Below are positions 1 through 6,952 of a DNA stretch of 8,660 nucleotides, one piece after another. Positions within the stretch are counted from its first letter, which is position 1. Each line of letters begins with the position of its first letter. The DNA is from Limosilactobacillus antri DSM 16041 (GTDB taxonomy: Bacteria > Bacillota > Bacilli > Lactobacillales > Lactobacillaceae). The stretch lies in the NCBI RefSeq assembly GCF_000160835.1, contig NZ_GG700734.1:131226-139885 (forward strand), written 5' to 3'. Below the pieces are notes generated by a model, which worked only from the letters and a program-made list of their open reading frames with translations, was not told where the DNA came from and did not search any database. Made by a program: the position numbers and the translations under genes.

Positions 1-190
1 GAGCGTTGACCGTCTTAAAGCCATTTTTAAGCATGGGCTGGCCACAGCGTGGGCAGCTGAGGGGATAAGATTGAATGAAGTGAATAACGATTCGGTCGCC
101 TTGATCTTCAATAGGCTCCGCAAAGTGTTTTTCATCTAATTCTAAGTGGCAATCTTTAACTCCTAAGGCAACTCTGGTAGAATAATCCAT
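1..190 (-). CDS. ISL3-family transposase, N-terminal part (runs off window)
   Basis: Reading the minus strand from the ATG at 190 gives 63 open codons to the window edge, so the gene is partial here. The fragment starts MDYSTRVALG and has an SCPRCGQPM segment at about residues 45-53, followed by KNGFK. A CxxCG pair followed by a K-N-G-F/Y-K stretch is typical of the N-terminal zinc-binding domain of ISL3-family transposases, which bind the element ends and catalyse DDE transposition. A good Shine-Dalgarno (AAGAAAGGA on the minus strand, plus-strand 200-208) sits 9 bases before the ATG and supports this start. The catalytic domain lies outside the window, so intactness cannot be judged. Family assignment is by motif and fairly secure; the exact IS name is not known. 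Confidence 0.8.
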   Translation of the reverse strand, partial: MDYSTRVALGVKDCHLELDEKHFAEPIEDQGDRIVIHFIQSYPLSCPRCGQPMLKNGFKTVNA

Positions 191-243
191 GAAAGATGGT
201 CCTTTCTTAAACGAAGACGGGGTCCAACCATCTTTCGTTTTTT
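191..243. terminator. Hairpin before the ISL3 transposase start; terminator-like on plus strand
   Basis: GAAAGATGGT at 191-200 is perfectly complementary to ACCATCTTTC at 227-236, with a 26-base loop. On the plus strand a T-rich run (237-247) follows, as in a rho-independent terminator. On the minus strand one arm directly abuts the transposase ATG and the Shine-Dalgarno lies at the stem-loop boundary. The structure could therefore damp transposase translation, stop transcription through the IS, or both. The repeat is seen directly; the role is inferred. Confidence 0.5.
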
Positions 244-254
244 ATTTTAAATTT

Positions 255-274
255 AAACCAAAATTGTAGAACCC
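255..274. repeat. Candidate terminal inverted repeat of the ISL3-type element
   Basis: Read on the minus strand, this stretch starts GGGTTCTACAATTTTGG, which resembles the GG-TCT type ends common in ISL3-family elements. It lies 65 bases upstream of the transposase start, a normal distance. The partner end is outside the window, so the repeat cannot be confirmed. If correct, the next 8 bases (275-282, TAACTGTA) would be one copy of the 8-bp target duplication usual for this family. Confidence 0.35.
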
Positions 275-393
275 TAACTGTAAGAGGGCGTGAGTTACTG
301 AAGAAGTATAAATTATGTTCTTTTTATACCAGTATGTAACATTGTAAATATATTAACTTAGTTAAAAATGCCAAACTTGTTGTATGCGTAATC

Positions 394-402
394 TGATATA
401 AT
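394..402 (+). promoter_or_regulatory. Extended -10 promoter of the defence operon
   Basis: TGATATAAT at 394-402 is a perfect TGnTATAAT extended -10 box, which can work without a good -35; none is obvious at 16-18 bases upstream. Transcription would start near 409. This is the only strong promoter-like sequence before the coiled-coil gene. It places the first ATG (422) only about 13 bases into the mRNA and the TTG at 452 about 43 bases in, which matters for start choice. Confidence 0.6.
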
Positions 403-421
403 TATTAATACACAAATTACA

Positions 422-1498
422 ATGTTATTTACAAGGGAAAGGTTTATAAAATTGAAAATAGATGCAGAATTGGAATTTATTTTACGTCATATGTCTCTAA
501 AAAATTTTATAAGTATAATGCGAAAATCAGGGGGATACTTTGGTGACGCAAAAAAAATAAATAATAAGTATAGAAAATATTTGATAGATAGTCGAATAAT
601 AAAACAAACCGTACCAAGAAAAGTATATAATTGCATACTTAGTGAAGTTAGAGTAATAAGCAATGAAACGCTAGAGACAAAATACGTTAATACAAAGGAA
701 AATTTATTTCAATTAATCTGTAAAAAATATCTTAGTAAAGAAAATTTAACTGAAATTATATCCGAATATTCTAAACTTAATAATGAAACGTATACACGTA
801 ACATAGTAAATCATGAGGGGAAAGAAAATTATCAAAAAAAGTTAAAAAAACTAAAAGAGAAAGTTGGCATAGCTAATGAAGCGAAACAAACTAAAGAGAA
901 ATTATTGAGAATAGCGGAAAAAGAAAGGAAGAGGCTAGTAATAGAGAATACTCAAATTCGGTCTGAACTAAGTAAAAATAAAGAAGAAATTGATTCTCTA
1001 AAGAAGTTATTAGCAGTGCATAAAGAAAAAGAGCAGATTGAAAGCGGCAATGAGGTTATAAGCAACCTAAAAAGTGAAAACGGAATTTTAAAACGTAAGT
1101 TAAGCTGGACTAAAGAGGCCCTTATAAATAAGACCGGTGAGTGTAAACGAAATCTTAAAGAAATGCAAAAACTTCAAGACAAAATAACAATGCTTGAAAC
1201 TAAACATTACTTAATAGTAGGTGTACCCGTGGATTTTAATTTTATAGCATTGAAAATACCTAAAAATATCGAATTAGATATATTTTCAAAACAGAGTAGT
1301 AATGAAAATATAAAATCATATGGTACATTTACTGAACTAAAAGCAAACTTATCATATCAAATAAGTGAATATGTAAAAGTAATTGCTTTTAATTGTGAAA
1401 TTCCTAGAGGAGATTTAATGCGATTAGAAAAGCTCTTTGGTACGAGTAGATTGTTATTAATAGATAATGTTGATAATTTAGAAAATATCTTAAATTAA
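422..1498 (+). CDS. Coiled-coil protein, first gene of the McrBC-like operon
   Basis: No family is recognised with confidence. The 358-residue product has three visible parts: a mixed N-terminal region (about 1-125), a long Lys/Glu-rich segment at about 130-260 with strong coiled-coil character, and a C-terminal domain from about 261 starting KHYLIVGVP. The alternation of hydrophobic strands and helices in that last part suggests an alpha/beta fold. There is no signal peptide or membrane segment, so it should be cytoplasmic. The start is doubtful: the ATG at 422 has no ribosome site, whereas an in-frame TTG at 452 (residue 11) has GAAAGG at 437-442, 9 bases upstream. Its stop overlaps the AAGGAG of the McrB-like gene 10 bases on, so the genes are almost certainly co-transcribed. 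A sensor, scaffold or regulator role in the restriction complex is inferred only from position and shape. Confidence 0.75.
   Translation: MLFTRERFIKLKIDAELEFILRHMSLKNFISIMRKSGGYFGDAKKINNKYRKYLIDSRIIKQTVPRKVYNCILSEVRVISNETLETKYVNTKENLFQLICKKYLSKENLTEIISEYSKLNNETYTRNIVNHEGKENYQKKLKKLKEKVGIANEAKQTKEKLLRIAEKERKRLVIENTQIRSELSKNKEEIDSLKKLLAVHKEKEQIESGNEVISNLKSENGILKRKLSWTKEALINKTGECKRNLKEMQKLQDKITMLETKHYLIVGVPVDFNFIALKIPKNIELDIFSKQSSNENIKSYGTFTELKANLSYQISEYVKVIAFNCEIPRGDLMRLEKLFGTSRLLLIDNVDNLENILN
437..442 (+). promoter_or_regulatory. Ribosome binding site favouring a TTG start at 452
   Basis: GAAAGG lies 9 bases before an in-frame TTG at 452-454, whereas nothing similar precedes the ATG at 422. 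Together with the promoter at 394-402 this favours a product of 348 residues starting at TTG 452. Leaderless-like initiation at 422 remains possible. Confidence 0.45.
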
Positions 1499-1508
1499 GG
1501 AGTCAAGT

Positions 1509-3464
1509 ATGAGTCAGTTATATATCGGTGTTTGGAACCATAAAGATCAGTTTGGAAATTTCTCTGAAAATGGCGGGATCTTTTTTGATCGAAATAGTAA
1601 GATTATGTTTAATCTTCAAATCTTAAATGCGTCTAGGAGTGAGCTTAGTGATAAGCAAATTCATGTTTTTCCACGCGAACTAGAAAAGATTTCTTTTCAA
1701 GATAACTTTTATGATGATAACGAAACTAGAAGAGAAACGTTAAAAAATTTCATAGAAGGGAAAATATTTATTTTCAAAGTATCAGAAGAGCAACAGGATA
1801 ATCCTTATGCATACGATATAAAAATGCATATAAAGAATAACGACTTTCATAATGATGATAAGTTCGAAGAAATACCTATTTTAATGGATAGTGAAAATAA
1901 TTATGAAACTATAAAGAATAAATTAATCAAGGGAGAAACTATTAGGTCACGTGCTGTCAGTATGATAAGCAATAAACTAGATAGTATTAGTTCATTTATG
2001 ATTACTAAGTCTAGTCATGATGAAAATTGGATACTATTTGAAAATGTTACTGCGGTATCCACAGATGGTATGGAAAGTATCCAGTATCAAAAGCCAAGCG
2101 AAAACTTTCCAATTACCGTACGAAGAATTGTTGATGATACTGCTATGGATGGTTACTACTATGATAATGGTGATGATCGTAATATAAATCATAATATTAT
2201 GTTTGTTCCAACACGTTATTTAAGAGAAAATGACAGTCAACTTGAAAAATTCACAAAAATTGTGACAAGGCGACTAGGATTAACTGAAAATGACAATGAA
2301 GGTATTGACGAAAGTAGCCAAGATGTGGATTTGCTATTTTTAAAACAATTTCATGAAGTTATTAAGTCATCTGAGTATCAACTATTGTTAAATGAAGACA
2401 ACATCATTAAATTGCATACATCTATTAAATCGAGTTTGCTAACAATATTAGCAGGACTTAGTGGAACCGGTAAATCTAAGATTATTAAGGCTTATGCAGA
2501 AGCTCTGGGTATACTCAATGGTGACTTAGGAAAAGGGCAACATAATGATATTCCAGAAGAAAGGTTTAAATTTATTTCTGTAAAACCGTCATGGCAGGAT
2601 GACAGTGATCTACTGGGATTTGCTGATACTATAAGTAATAACTTTCGACCAGGCGATTCAGGTATTGTAGATACATTAATTGATGCGAAAAAGAACCCTC
2701 GTTTTATTTACATTATTGTTTTAGATGAAATGAATTTATCAAGAGTAGAGTACTATTTCTCACAGTTTCTATCTGTTCTAGAGAGAAGTAGTTCTGAGCG
2801 CTACCTAACTTTATATAGCAAATATTTAGAAACGAGGCTTTATAATAGTGATAAATACAGTAGTAAAATTTTGATTCCAGAGAATGTTAGGTTTATAGGT
2901 ACAATGAATATTGATGAGTCAACATTTGAGTTATCAGATAAATTACTTGATAGAACTAATATTATAGAATTGCATACAGTACCTTTTTACAATAAAAAGG
3001 ATATATCTCATAGGTCTATGAAAGATGTAAAAAGTGCAAATACTTGGCATAATTTTGAAGTTGGCTTATTAAACTATTCATCAAATGGAGGCTCATTAAC
3101 TGAAGAACAATTACAATTCCTTTGGGAATTGCATTCGGAAATTAACGATGAATTACCAAACGTAGGAATTAGTTGGCGAACTATAAGATCAATTGATGCC
3201 TATATTAATAAGGTTCCTTCTACTTACGCGAATGATATAGGTAAAATATTAGATTGGCAACTATCTACACGAATTTTAACAAAATTACGAGGGACGGAAA
3301 GCATGCTTAATTCTTTGATTTCGTATGATGAAAAAGAAAAAAAGCCAAAAGGAAAAATTATTAATATTTTAGATAAGTATTCTACGTTATCCGACTTTCA
3401 AGAAAGCAGAAAAAAATTACTTATTAAATCTAAAGAATTGAAGGTAAATGGTTTTGCTAGATAA
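1509..3464 (+). CDS. McrB-like AAA+ NTPase (restriction motor subunit)
   Basis: The 651-residue protein joins an N-terminal region of about 290 residues to an AAA+ module. Walker A is GLSGTGKS at 316-323, an SWQDD segment follows at 361-365, Walker B is LDEMN at 405-409 (D406, E407), the sensor segment is GTMNIDES at 464-471, and LLDRTNIIEL follows at 479-488 with R482 as a possible arginine finger. This order, with the Asn after Walker B and the T-M-N sensor, is that of McrB-type motors. In E. coli McrBC the ring hydrolyses GTP and drives the McrC nuclease; whether this one uses GTP or ATP cannot be read from sequence. The N-terminal region is beta-rich, resembles no reader domain I recognise, and probably sets target recognition. 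AAGGAG sits 6 bases before the ATG. The gene overlaps the McrC-like gene by 17 bases, which indicates coupled translation. Confidence 0.88.
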   Translation: MSQLYIGVWNHKDQFGNFSENGGIFFDRNSKIMFNLQILNASRSELSDKQIHVFPRELEKISFQDNFYDDNETRRETLKNFIEGKIFIFKVSEEQQDNPYAYDIKMHIKNNDFHNDDKFEEIPILMDSENNYETIKNKLIKGETIRSRAVSMISNKLDSISSFMITKSSHDENWILFENVTAVSTDGMESIQYQKPSENFPITVRRIVDDTAMDGYYYDNGDDRNINHNIMFVPTRYLRENDSQLEKFTKIVTRRLGLTENDNEGIDESSQDVDLLFLKQFHEVIKSSEYQLLLNEDNIIKLHTSIKSSLLTILAGLSGTGKSKIIKAYAEALGILNGDLGKGQHNDIPEERFKFISVKPSWQDDSDLLGFADTISNNFRPGDSGIVDTLIDAKKNPRFIYIIVLDEMNLSRVEYYFSQFLSVLERSSSERYLTLYSKYLETRLYNSDKYSSKILIPENVRFIGTMNIDESTFELSDKLLDRTNIIELHTVPFYNKKDISHRSMKDVKSANTWHNFEVGLLNYSSNGGSLTEEQLQFLWELHSEINDELPNVGISWRTIRSIDAYINKVPSTYANDIGKILDWQLSTRILTKLRGTESMLNSLISYDEKEKKPKGKIINILDKYSTLSDFQESRKKLLIKSKELKVNGFAR

Positions 3465-4302
3465 TATTATCCTGACTGGGGCACATAATCAAAAAAAGGT
3501 TTTTCATTTTTCTAAAGATGAAGGACAAGTGGACTTTATAGAAATTGAAGAGAACACGGAATGGCAACTTCGATTTCTATCACCACCAAAAGCAAGATTG
3601 TATATAGATGGTCTTGACCTTCTTGACGATGAGCGTATTCAAGAAGATGAACACGGTCTTTATATTATTCCTAGTCCTAAACCCTATGTAATTTATAATC
3701 ATGAAAATAATGATAAAAAATATTTGCCAGGTATTTATAGACTTAAACTGGTGTTGAATAATAAAGAATTTTTTAGTTGGCTAAAAATTATATCTAAATT
3801 TATTTCTGAAGATGAACTAGTGTTAATGAGACAAGATGTGGAAAATGCTGTAAAGGGATTATCGAGGATGTTTCAATCTAACATTAATGGTAGTCTTTCT
3901 AATTATTCACCGACACTAAGTTTTGAACAATTGCAAGCTTTAAGCATTTTACATGAACAGAGTGTGAAATTTAACCTTAACTGTTTCTTTATTTCAAGTA
4001 ACCCTAGATATAGTATTGGAAGTTACTATCACTGGACAAGAGATATGAAATATCCGCTTGATAATAATTCTGTTATCAAAATGTCTAAGGGAAAGGAACA
4101 CGATGTTATCTATAATAAAGACTATAAAATCACTATGAATAGTCCAGAAAATAAAGCTTTGAAAAACAATATTTTGAACATATTTAGGATTGTACAAGAA
4201 ATAGAAGATGGATTAAAAAAGATAGAAAATATAAAATCGACTTCTGACATAAGGAAAGATCTAATACTTATTAGAAAATATAAAGCCGGATTTACAATCT
4301 AA
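3448..4302 (+). pseudogene. McrC-like DUF2357 protein, 5' part, cut by IS30
   Basis: This is the N-terminal half of the nuclease subunit: 279 native codons (to 4284), then five IS-encoded codons (AGFTI) and a TAA at 4300. The native part starts with a beta-rich region, continues into a helical region (about 115-170), and carries PENKALK at 233-239. That is the P-E-N-x-x-x-K signature of DUF2357 proteins, the family associated with McrC-like subunits. In McrBC this half contacts the McrB ring. The catalytic residues are all in the detached 3' part. The ATG at 3448 lies inside the McrB-like gene, with GAAGG only 3 bases upstream; the TTG two codons on (3454) has better spacing of 9. The fragment may still be made and bind the motor without cutting DNA, which is inference. 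Confidence 0.82.
4272..4284 (+). repeat. 13-bp target duplication, left copy
   Basis: TAGAAAATATAAA here is identical to 5433-5445, immediately outside the two IS30 ends. It encodes the last native residues (R-K-Y-K) of the interrupted gene before the element. Confidence 0.85.
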
Positions 4303-4310
4303 GTGCAACA
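4285..4310 (+). repeat. IS30 left inverted repeat
   Basis: Begins GCCGGATTTACAATC and ends AAGTGCAACA; it matches the reverse complement of 5407-5432 at 19 of 26 positions. It also contains TTTACA at 4291-4296, a possible -35 for the transposase. Confidence 0.85.
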
Positions 4311-4319
4311 TCATAAATT
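4291..4319 (+). promoter_or_regulatory. Candidate IS30 transposase promoter
   Basis: TTTACA (4291-4296) and TAAATT (4314-4319) are separated by 17 bases, giving a plausible weak sigma-A promoter partly inside the left inverted repeat. The start would be near 4326, upstream of the hairpin covering the transposase start. Confidence 0.35.
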
Positions 4320-4331
4320 AAACAAAAAGGC

Positions 4332-4383
4332 CATGAAGACCTAAACTTAAATTGACCAAAAAATAAGAAAGGTGATCTTCATG
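4332..4383 (+). promoter_or_regulatory. Inverted repeat covering the IS30 transposase start site
   Basis: CATGAAGACCT (4332-4342) can pair with AGG (4370-4372) plus TCTTCATG (4376-4383), leaving a TGA bulge. The right arm contains the end of the Shine-Dalgarno (AAAGG) and the ATG at 4381, so folding would hide translation initiation in mRNA carrying both arms. The repeat is seen directly; translational control is inferred from known IS behaviour. Confidence 0.5.
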
Positions 4384-5403
4384 ACTCAGCTTGATTCTAA
4401 CATTCCTCGTCACTACCATCAACTAACTAGTGAGCAGCGTGGACAGATTGAGGCACTACATGATCTGAACTGGTCTAATGCCGCGATCGCCAGAAAGCTT
4501 CACTGTCATCGGTCAACGATTGGTCGTGAGCTTAAACGTGGTCGTGTCTTACAGCGTAACTCAGATTACTTCCTTTACTATCACTACTATGGTGAAACGG
4601 CGCAAGCCAAGCATGAACAGCGGCGGCTGAAATGTCATTGTCATTCCTTGCTTAAACGGGGCCATTTCTTCTTTAAGCTCCTAACCAAACAGCTGGGCAG
4701 CCAATTTAACGCGATGAGTGTGGACGAGTTTATTGGCCAGTTCAAGTTAAAGTTTCCTGACCAGTTTTGTCCGTCAACGCCAACTGTTTACCGCTATATT
4801 GACCAGGGACGGTTAGCCATTAAGAATCTTGATTTACCACAGAAGCTAAGTCGGCATCTAAAAAAGCACCATCGTTCCCACTCTCGGCAAGCAGTGAAGC
4901 GGCTGGGAGTTTCAATTGAAAAACGCCCGCAAAAGATTAATCAGCGCCAACGTCCTTTTGATTGGGAGGGGGATTTAGTCAAGGGGGTTCGGCGGAAGAA
5001 TCAACCAGCCCTGATGACTCTAACAGAACGCTTAACGCGCTTTGAGATTGTCATTAAGATTCCCAATTACCGAGCAGAAACCTGTCGTCAAGAGCTTCAG
5101 AAGGTGATTAATTACCATCCAAACTGGTTTAACTCGATCACTTTTGATAATGGTGCCGAATTCTCTACATTGGCTAAAATTAGACATGCCAAGATTTACT
5201 TCGCTCACCCGTACTCACCTTGGGAACGCGGAAGCAATGAAAACAATAATGGACTGCTTCGTCAATTCTATCCCAAGGGACAGCCCATTAAGCAATCCCT
5301 TCTCTACCTCCACCAAGCAGTCCAAGCTATCAATACCAAGCCCCGCAAGCTTCTTCACTACCACACCGCTCAACAATGTTTTCATCAATATTTAGCTTCA
5401 TAG
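4381..5403 (+). CDS. IS30-family transposase
   Basis: This DDE transposase (340 residues) cuts and joins the IS30 ends. The N-terminus carries helix-turn-helix material (HYHQLTSEQRGQIEAL, then WSNAAIARKLHCHRSTIGREL, about residues 12-55) of the type that binds IS30 ends. The catalytic triad is visible as D198 (DWEGD), D256 (FDNGAEF) and E287 (GSNENNNGL), with PWERG just before the last residue as is typical. An upstream in-frame GTG at 4372 overlaps the Shine-Dalgarno itself, so the ATG at 4381, 8 bases after AAAGG, is the better start. Length and motifs are complete, so the gene is probably active. Its base composition is less AT-rich than the host gene it interrupts, consistent with separate origins. 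Confidence 0.93.
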   Translation: MTQLDSNIPRHYHQLTSEQRGQIEALHDLNWSNAAIARKLHCHRSTIGRELKRGRVLQRNSDYFLYYHYYGETAQAKHEQRRLKCHCHSLLKRGHFFFKLLTKQLGSQFNAMSVDEFIGQFKLKFPDQFCPSTPTVYRYIDQGRLAIKNLDLPQKLSRHLKKHHRSHSRQAVKRLGVSIEKRPQKINQRQRPFDWEGDLVKGVRRKNQPALMTLTERLTRFEIVIKIPNYRAETCRQELQKVINYHPNWFNSITFDNGAEFSTLAKIRHAKIYFAHPYSPWERGSNENNNGLLRQFYPKGQPIKQSLLYLHQAVQAINTKPRKLLHYHTAQQCFHQYLAS

Positions 5404-5406
5404 CCG

Positions 5407-5432
5407 TGTTGCACTTGAGTTGACAATTCGGG
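5407..5432 (-). repeat. IS30 right inverted repeat
   Basis: The reverse complement begins CCCGAATTGTCAACTC and ends AAGTGCAACA, pairing with the left end at 4285-4310. It starts 3 bases after the transposase stop. Confidence 0.85.
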
Positions 5433-5445
5433 TAGAAAATATAAA
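5433..5445 (+). repeat. 13-bp target duplication, right copy
   Basis: TAGAAAATATAAA, identical to 4272-4284, directly follows the right IS30 end. Collapsing the two copies rejoins the host gene in frame. Confidence 0.85.
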
Positions 5446-6339
5446 AGTCAATTATCCTTTTTAATTAATAAAACCTGGTTAAAAAGTGTTAGTGGTGAAA
5501 ACGCTAATACTTCTATAAATAATGCTTATCTAGATTCTAAATATTTGTTCTTTCGAAAATTATCTTGGAAATTAACTCATATTTCTAATTTTAAACCACA
5601 ATTTGATCGTCAGTATCAATACTATTGGCGTAGAACTGATTTGTTATATGAAATTTGGGGATTTTTAGAGGTAATAAAAGCATTATGTAAACTTAAATTT
5701 ATACCCCAAAGTGGGTGGATTTTTGATGGTAGGAATCTTGAATTTCAACCGTTAAAACCAGGGACTTGCGTTTGGTTTGTTGGTAATTTAGCATCGGGTC
5801 GGAAAGTTAATTTAAAGGTAAAGTATGATGACGCTATTACCGCGTTAAATGCTACTGAAACATCACAGGAACAGCCATTATGGCATGGAGCATCACATAA
5901 TAGGCCTGACATTCGTGTAGAGATATATGATGCTAGTATGATATTTCAAAATGTAATTGTACTTGATACTAAATATCGAAGACTAAGAGATATTTATAAA
6001 TTTTCTAAAAGTGGGTCTTTGAATCAGTTAACATCTTATCGTGACCAACTATTTAGCCCATATCCATTTAAAGATGCTAAATATGCTGGTTGTAAGCAGG
6101 TAGTGACTTTGAGCAATCGTCCATCTGCTGTTTTAAATGTAGGGGTACTTTTTCCGGGCAAAGTTGTTACTAATGCTGATACCATAAAAAAATATAATGA
6201 TATTGAGCCTATTCCTACTTTTCCTTCTCGTAATGATAATAATGCATTATTAGATTTCTTAAGACTAAACTTGGAGTTACAAGATGAAAGATTTAATAAG
6301 CTTAGCAAGATATTGAAATTGATAGGGAGAAACGAGTAA
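5446..6339 (+). pseudogene. McrC-like PD-(D/E)XK nuclease, 3' part, detached by IS30
   Basis: This is the continuation of the gene begun at 3448: 297 open codons in the frame that follows codon AAA 4282-4284 once IS30 and one repeat copy are removed. The combined protein would be 576 residues, a reasonable size for DUF2357-nuclease proteins. The nuclease core is visible as RPDIRVEI (D at 5908-5910, residue 434 of the rejoined protein) and VIVLDTKYRR (D453, K455), a D-x18-D-x-K arrangement like the catalytic site of McrC and other PD-(D/E)XK enzymes. The first possible start after the element is a TTG at 5545 with no ribosome site, and IS-derived stops (5401, 5416) precede the fragment in the same frame. 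It is therefore probably not translated. Confidence 0.85.
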
Positions 6340-6366
6340 GTACATTAGTACCAGTAAGTTAAGTGA

Positions 6367-6417
6367 AGTGCCCTACAATTGTTAGACAAGAAATCTAATG
6401 ATTGTGGGGCACTTTTC
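6367..6417 (+). terminator. 20-bp hairpin with T-run at the IS3 left end
   Basis: AGTGCCCTACAATTGTTAGA (6367-6386) and 6394-6413 form a continuous 20-bp RNA stem, with three G-U wobbles and a 7-base loop (CAAGAAA), followed by TTTT. It lies 28 bases after the stop of the McrC-like gene and could end the operon transcript. It also sits directly upstream of the IS3 orfA ATG and hides the only GGGG Shine-Dalgarno-like bases. It may belong to the IS, whose left end would then be the TG at 6369-6370. Confidence 0.55.
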
Positions 6418-6419
6418 AT

Positions 6420-6952
6420 ATGGTCAAATACAAACCCGAATTAAAGGTGCAGATTGTACATGAATATCTTTCAACGTCTCAGAATACTTATGATTTAAGT
6501 GAAAAATATCAGATCGACAATCGACGCATCGGTGAATGGGTCTAAAGATATCGAAAGAACAGGATCAATGCTTTGAAACGACGACGCCATAAGTGAACCT
6601 TTACCGCCGACTTCAAGTTAAATGTGATAGACTACTACCAAACTCACGAGGATTCAATGGCTGAAGTAGTGGCGCGCTTTGCTGTATTAACGAGTCAAAT
6701 CTCTATTTGGCGTTCACAATTTAAACGAAGCGGAATCGCAGCTTTGAAGCCTCAACCGAAAGGTAGGCCGTCTAAAATGAAACATACCAAAAAGCAAGCT
6801 CGTCAACTCGCCAATAAGAGTGAGTTAGACTGGTTAAAAGAAGAATTAGCGAAGAAGAACCAGGAACTCTATGACACAAAATTGGAGCGCGATATCTCAA
6901 AAAAATCACTGTCCCTGTTCGGACCCTCAAAGCCAGAAAGAAAACCCAAATA
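6420..6952 (+). pseudogene. IS3-family OrfA (HTH transposase subunit), broken by two stops
   Basis: From ATG 6420 the frame reads MVKYKPELKVQIVHEYL, stops at TAA 6543-6545, continues in the same frame to TGA 6594-6596, and runs on through ADFKLNVIDYYQTHEDSM to a TAG at 6951. Two helix-turn-helix-like repeats and a closing leucine-zipper-like stretch (ELDWLKEELAKKNQELYDTK) identify an IS150-type OrfA, which binds the IS ends and is fused to OrfB by -1 frameshifting. Both stops could come from single C-to-T changes (CAA to TAA, CGA to TGA) in otherwise preserved codons, so decay is recent. The longest piece from 6624 has no start of its own worth trusting. The product is not expected to be functional. 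Confidence 0.8.

Larger units (their letters stand above)
4285..5432 (+). mobile_element. Complete IS30-family insertion sequence (1148 bp)
   Basis: The element is defined by 26-bp imperfect terminal inverted repeats at 4285-4310 and 5407-5432 (19 of 26 matching, including an unbroken 10-base AAGTGCAACA block) and by a perfect 13-bp flanking duplication. It contains one transposase gene in the normal position. Length and layout fit IS30-family elements, while the duplication is longer than the 2-3 bp usual for the family. It lies inside the McrC-like gene in the same orientation. An intact transposase, intact ends and an undamaged target frame all point to a recent insertion. Confidence 0.92.

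Noticed and set aside
3994..4197. Minus-strand ORF opposite the DUF2357 region
   Set aside because: Hydrophobic shadow of AT-rich coding DNA, no ribosome site.
4372..4380. GTG start for the IS30 transposase
   Set aside because: The GTG overlaps the Shine-Dalgarno AAAGG that serves the ATG at 4381.
5144..5395. Plus-strand ORF inside the IS30 transposase
   Set aside because: Out-of-frame shadow of the DDE domain with no motif or ribosome site.
6036..6308. Minus-strand ORF of 90 codons opposite the nuclease part
   Set aside because: Shadow of the PD-(D/E)XK coding strand; no recognisable domain.
5545..6339. Independent 264-residue gene starting at TTG 5545
   Set aside because: There is no ribosome site and the frame is open 33 codons further upstream to the IS border; it is the tail of the gene begun at 3448.
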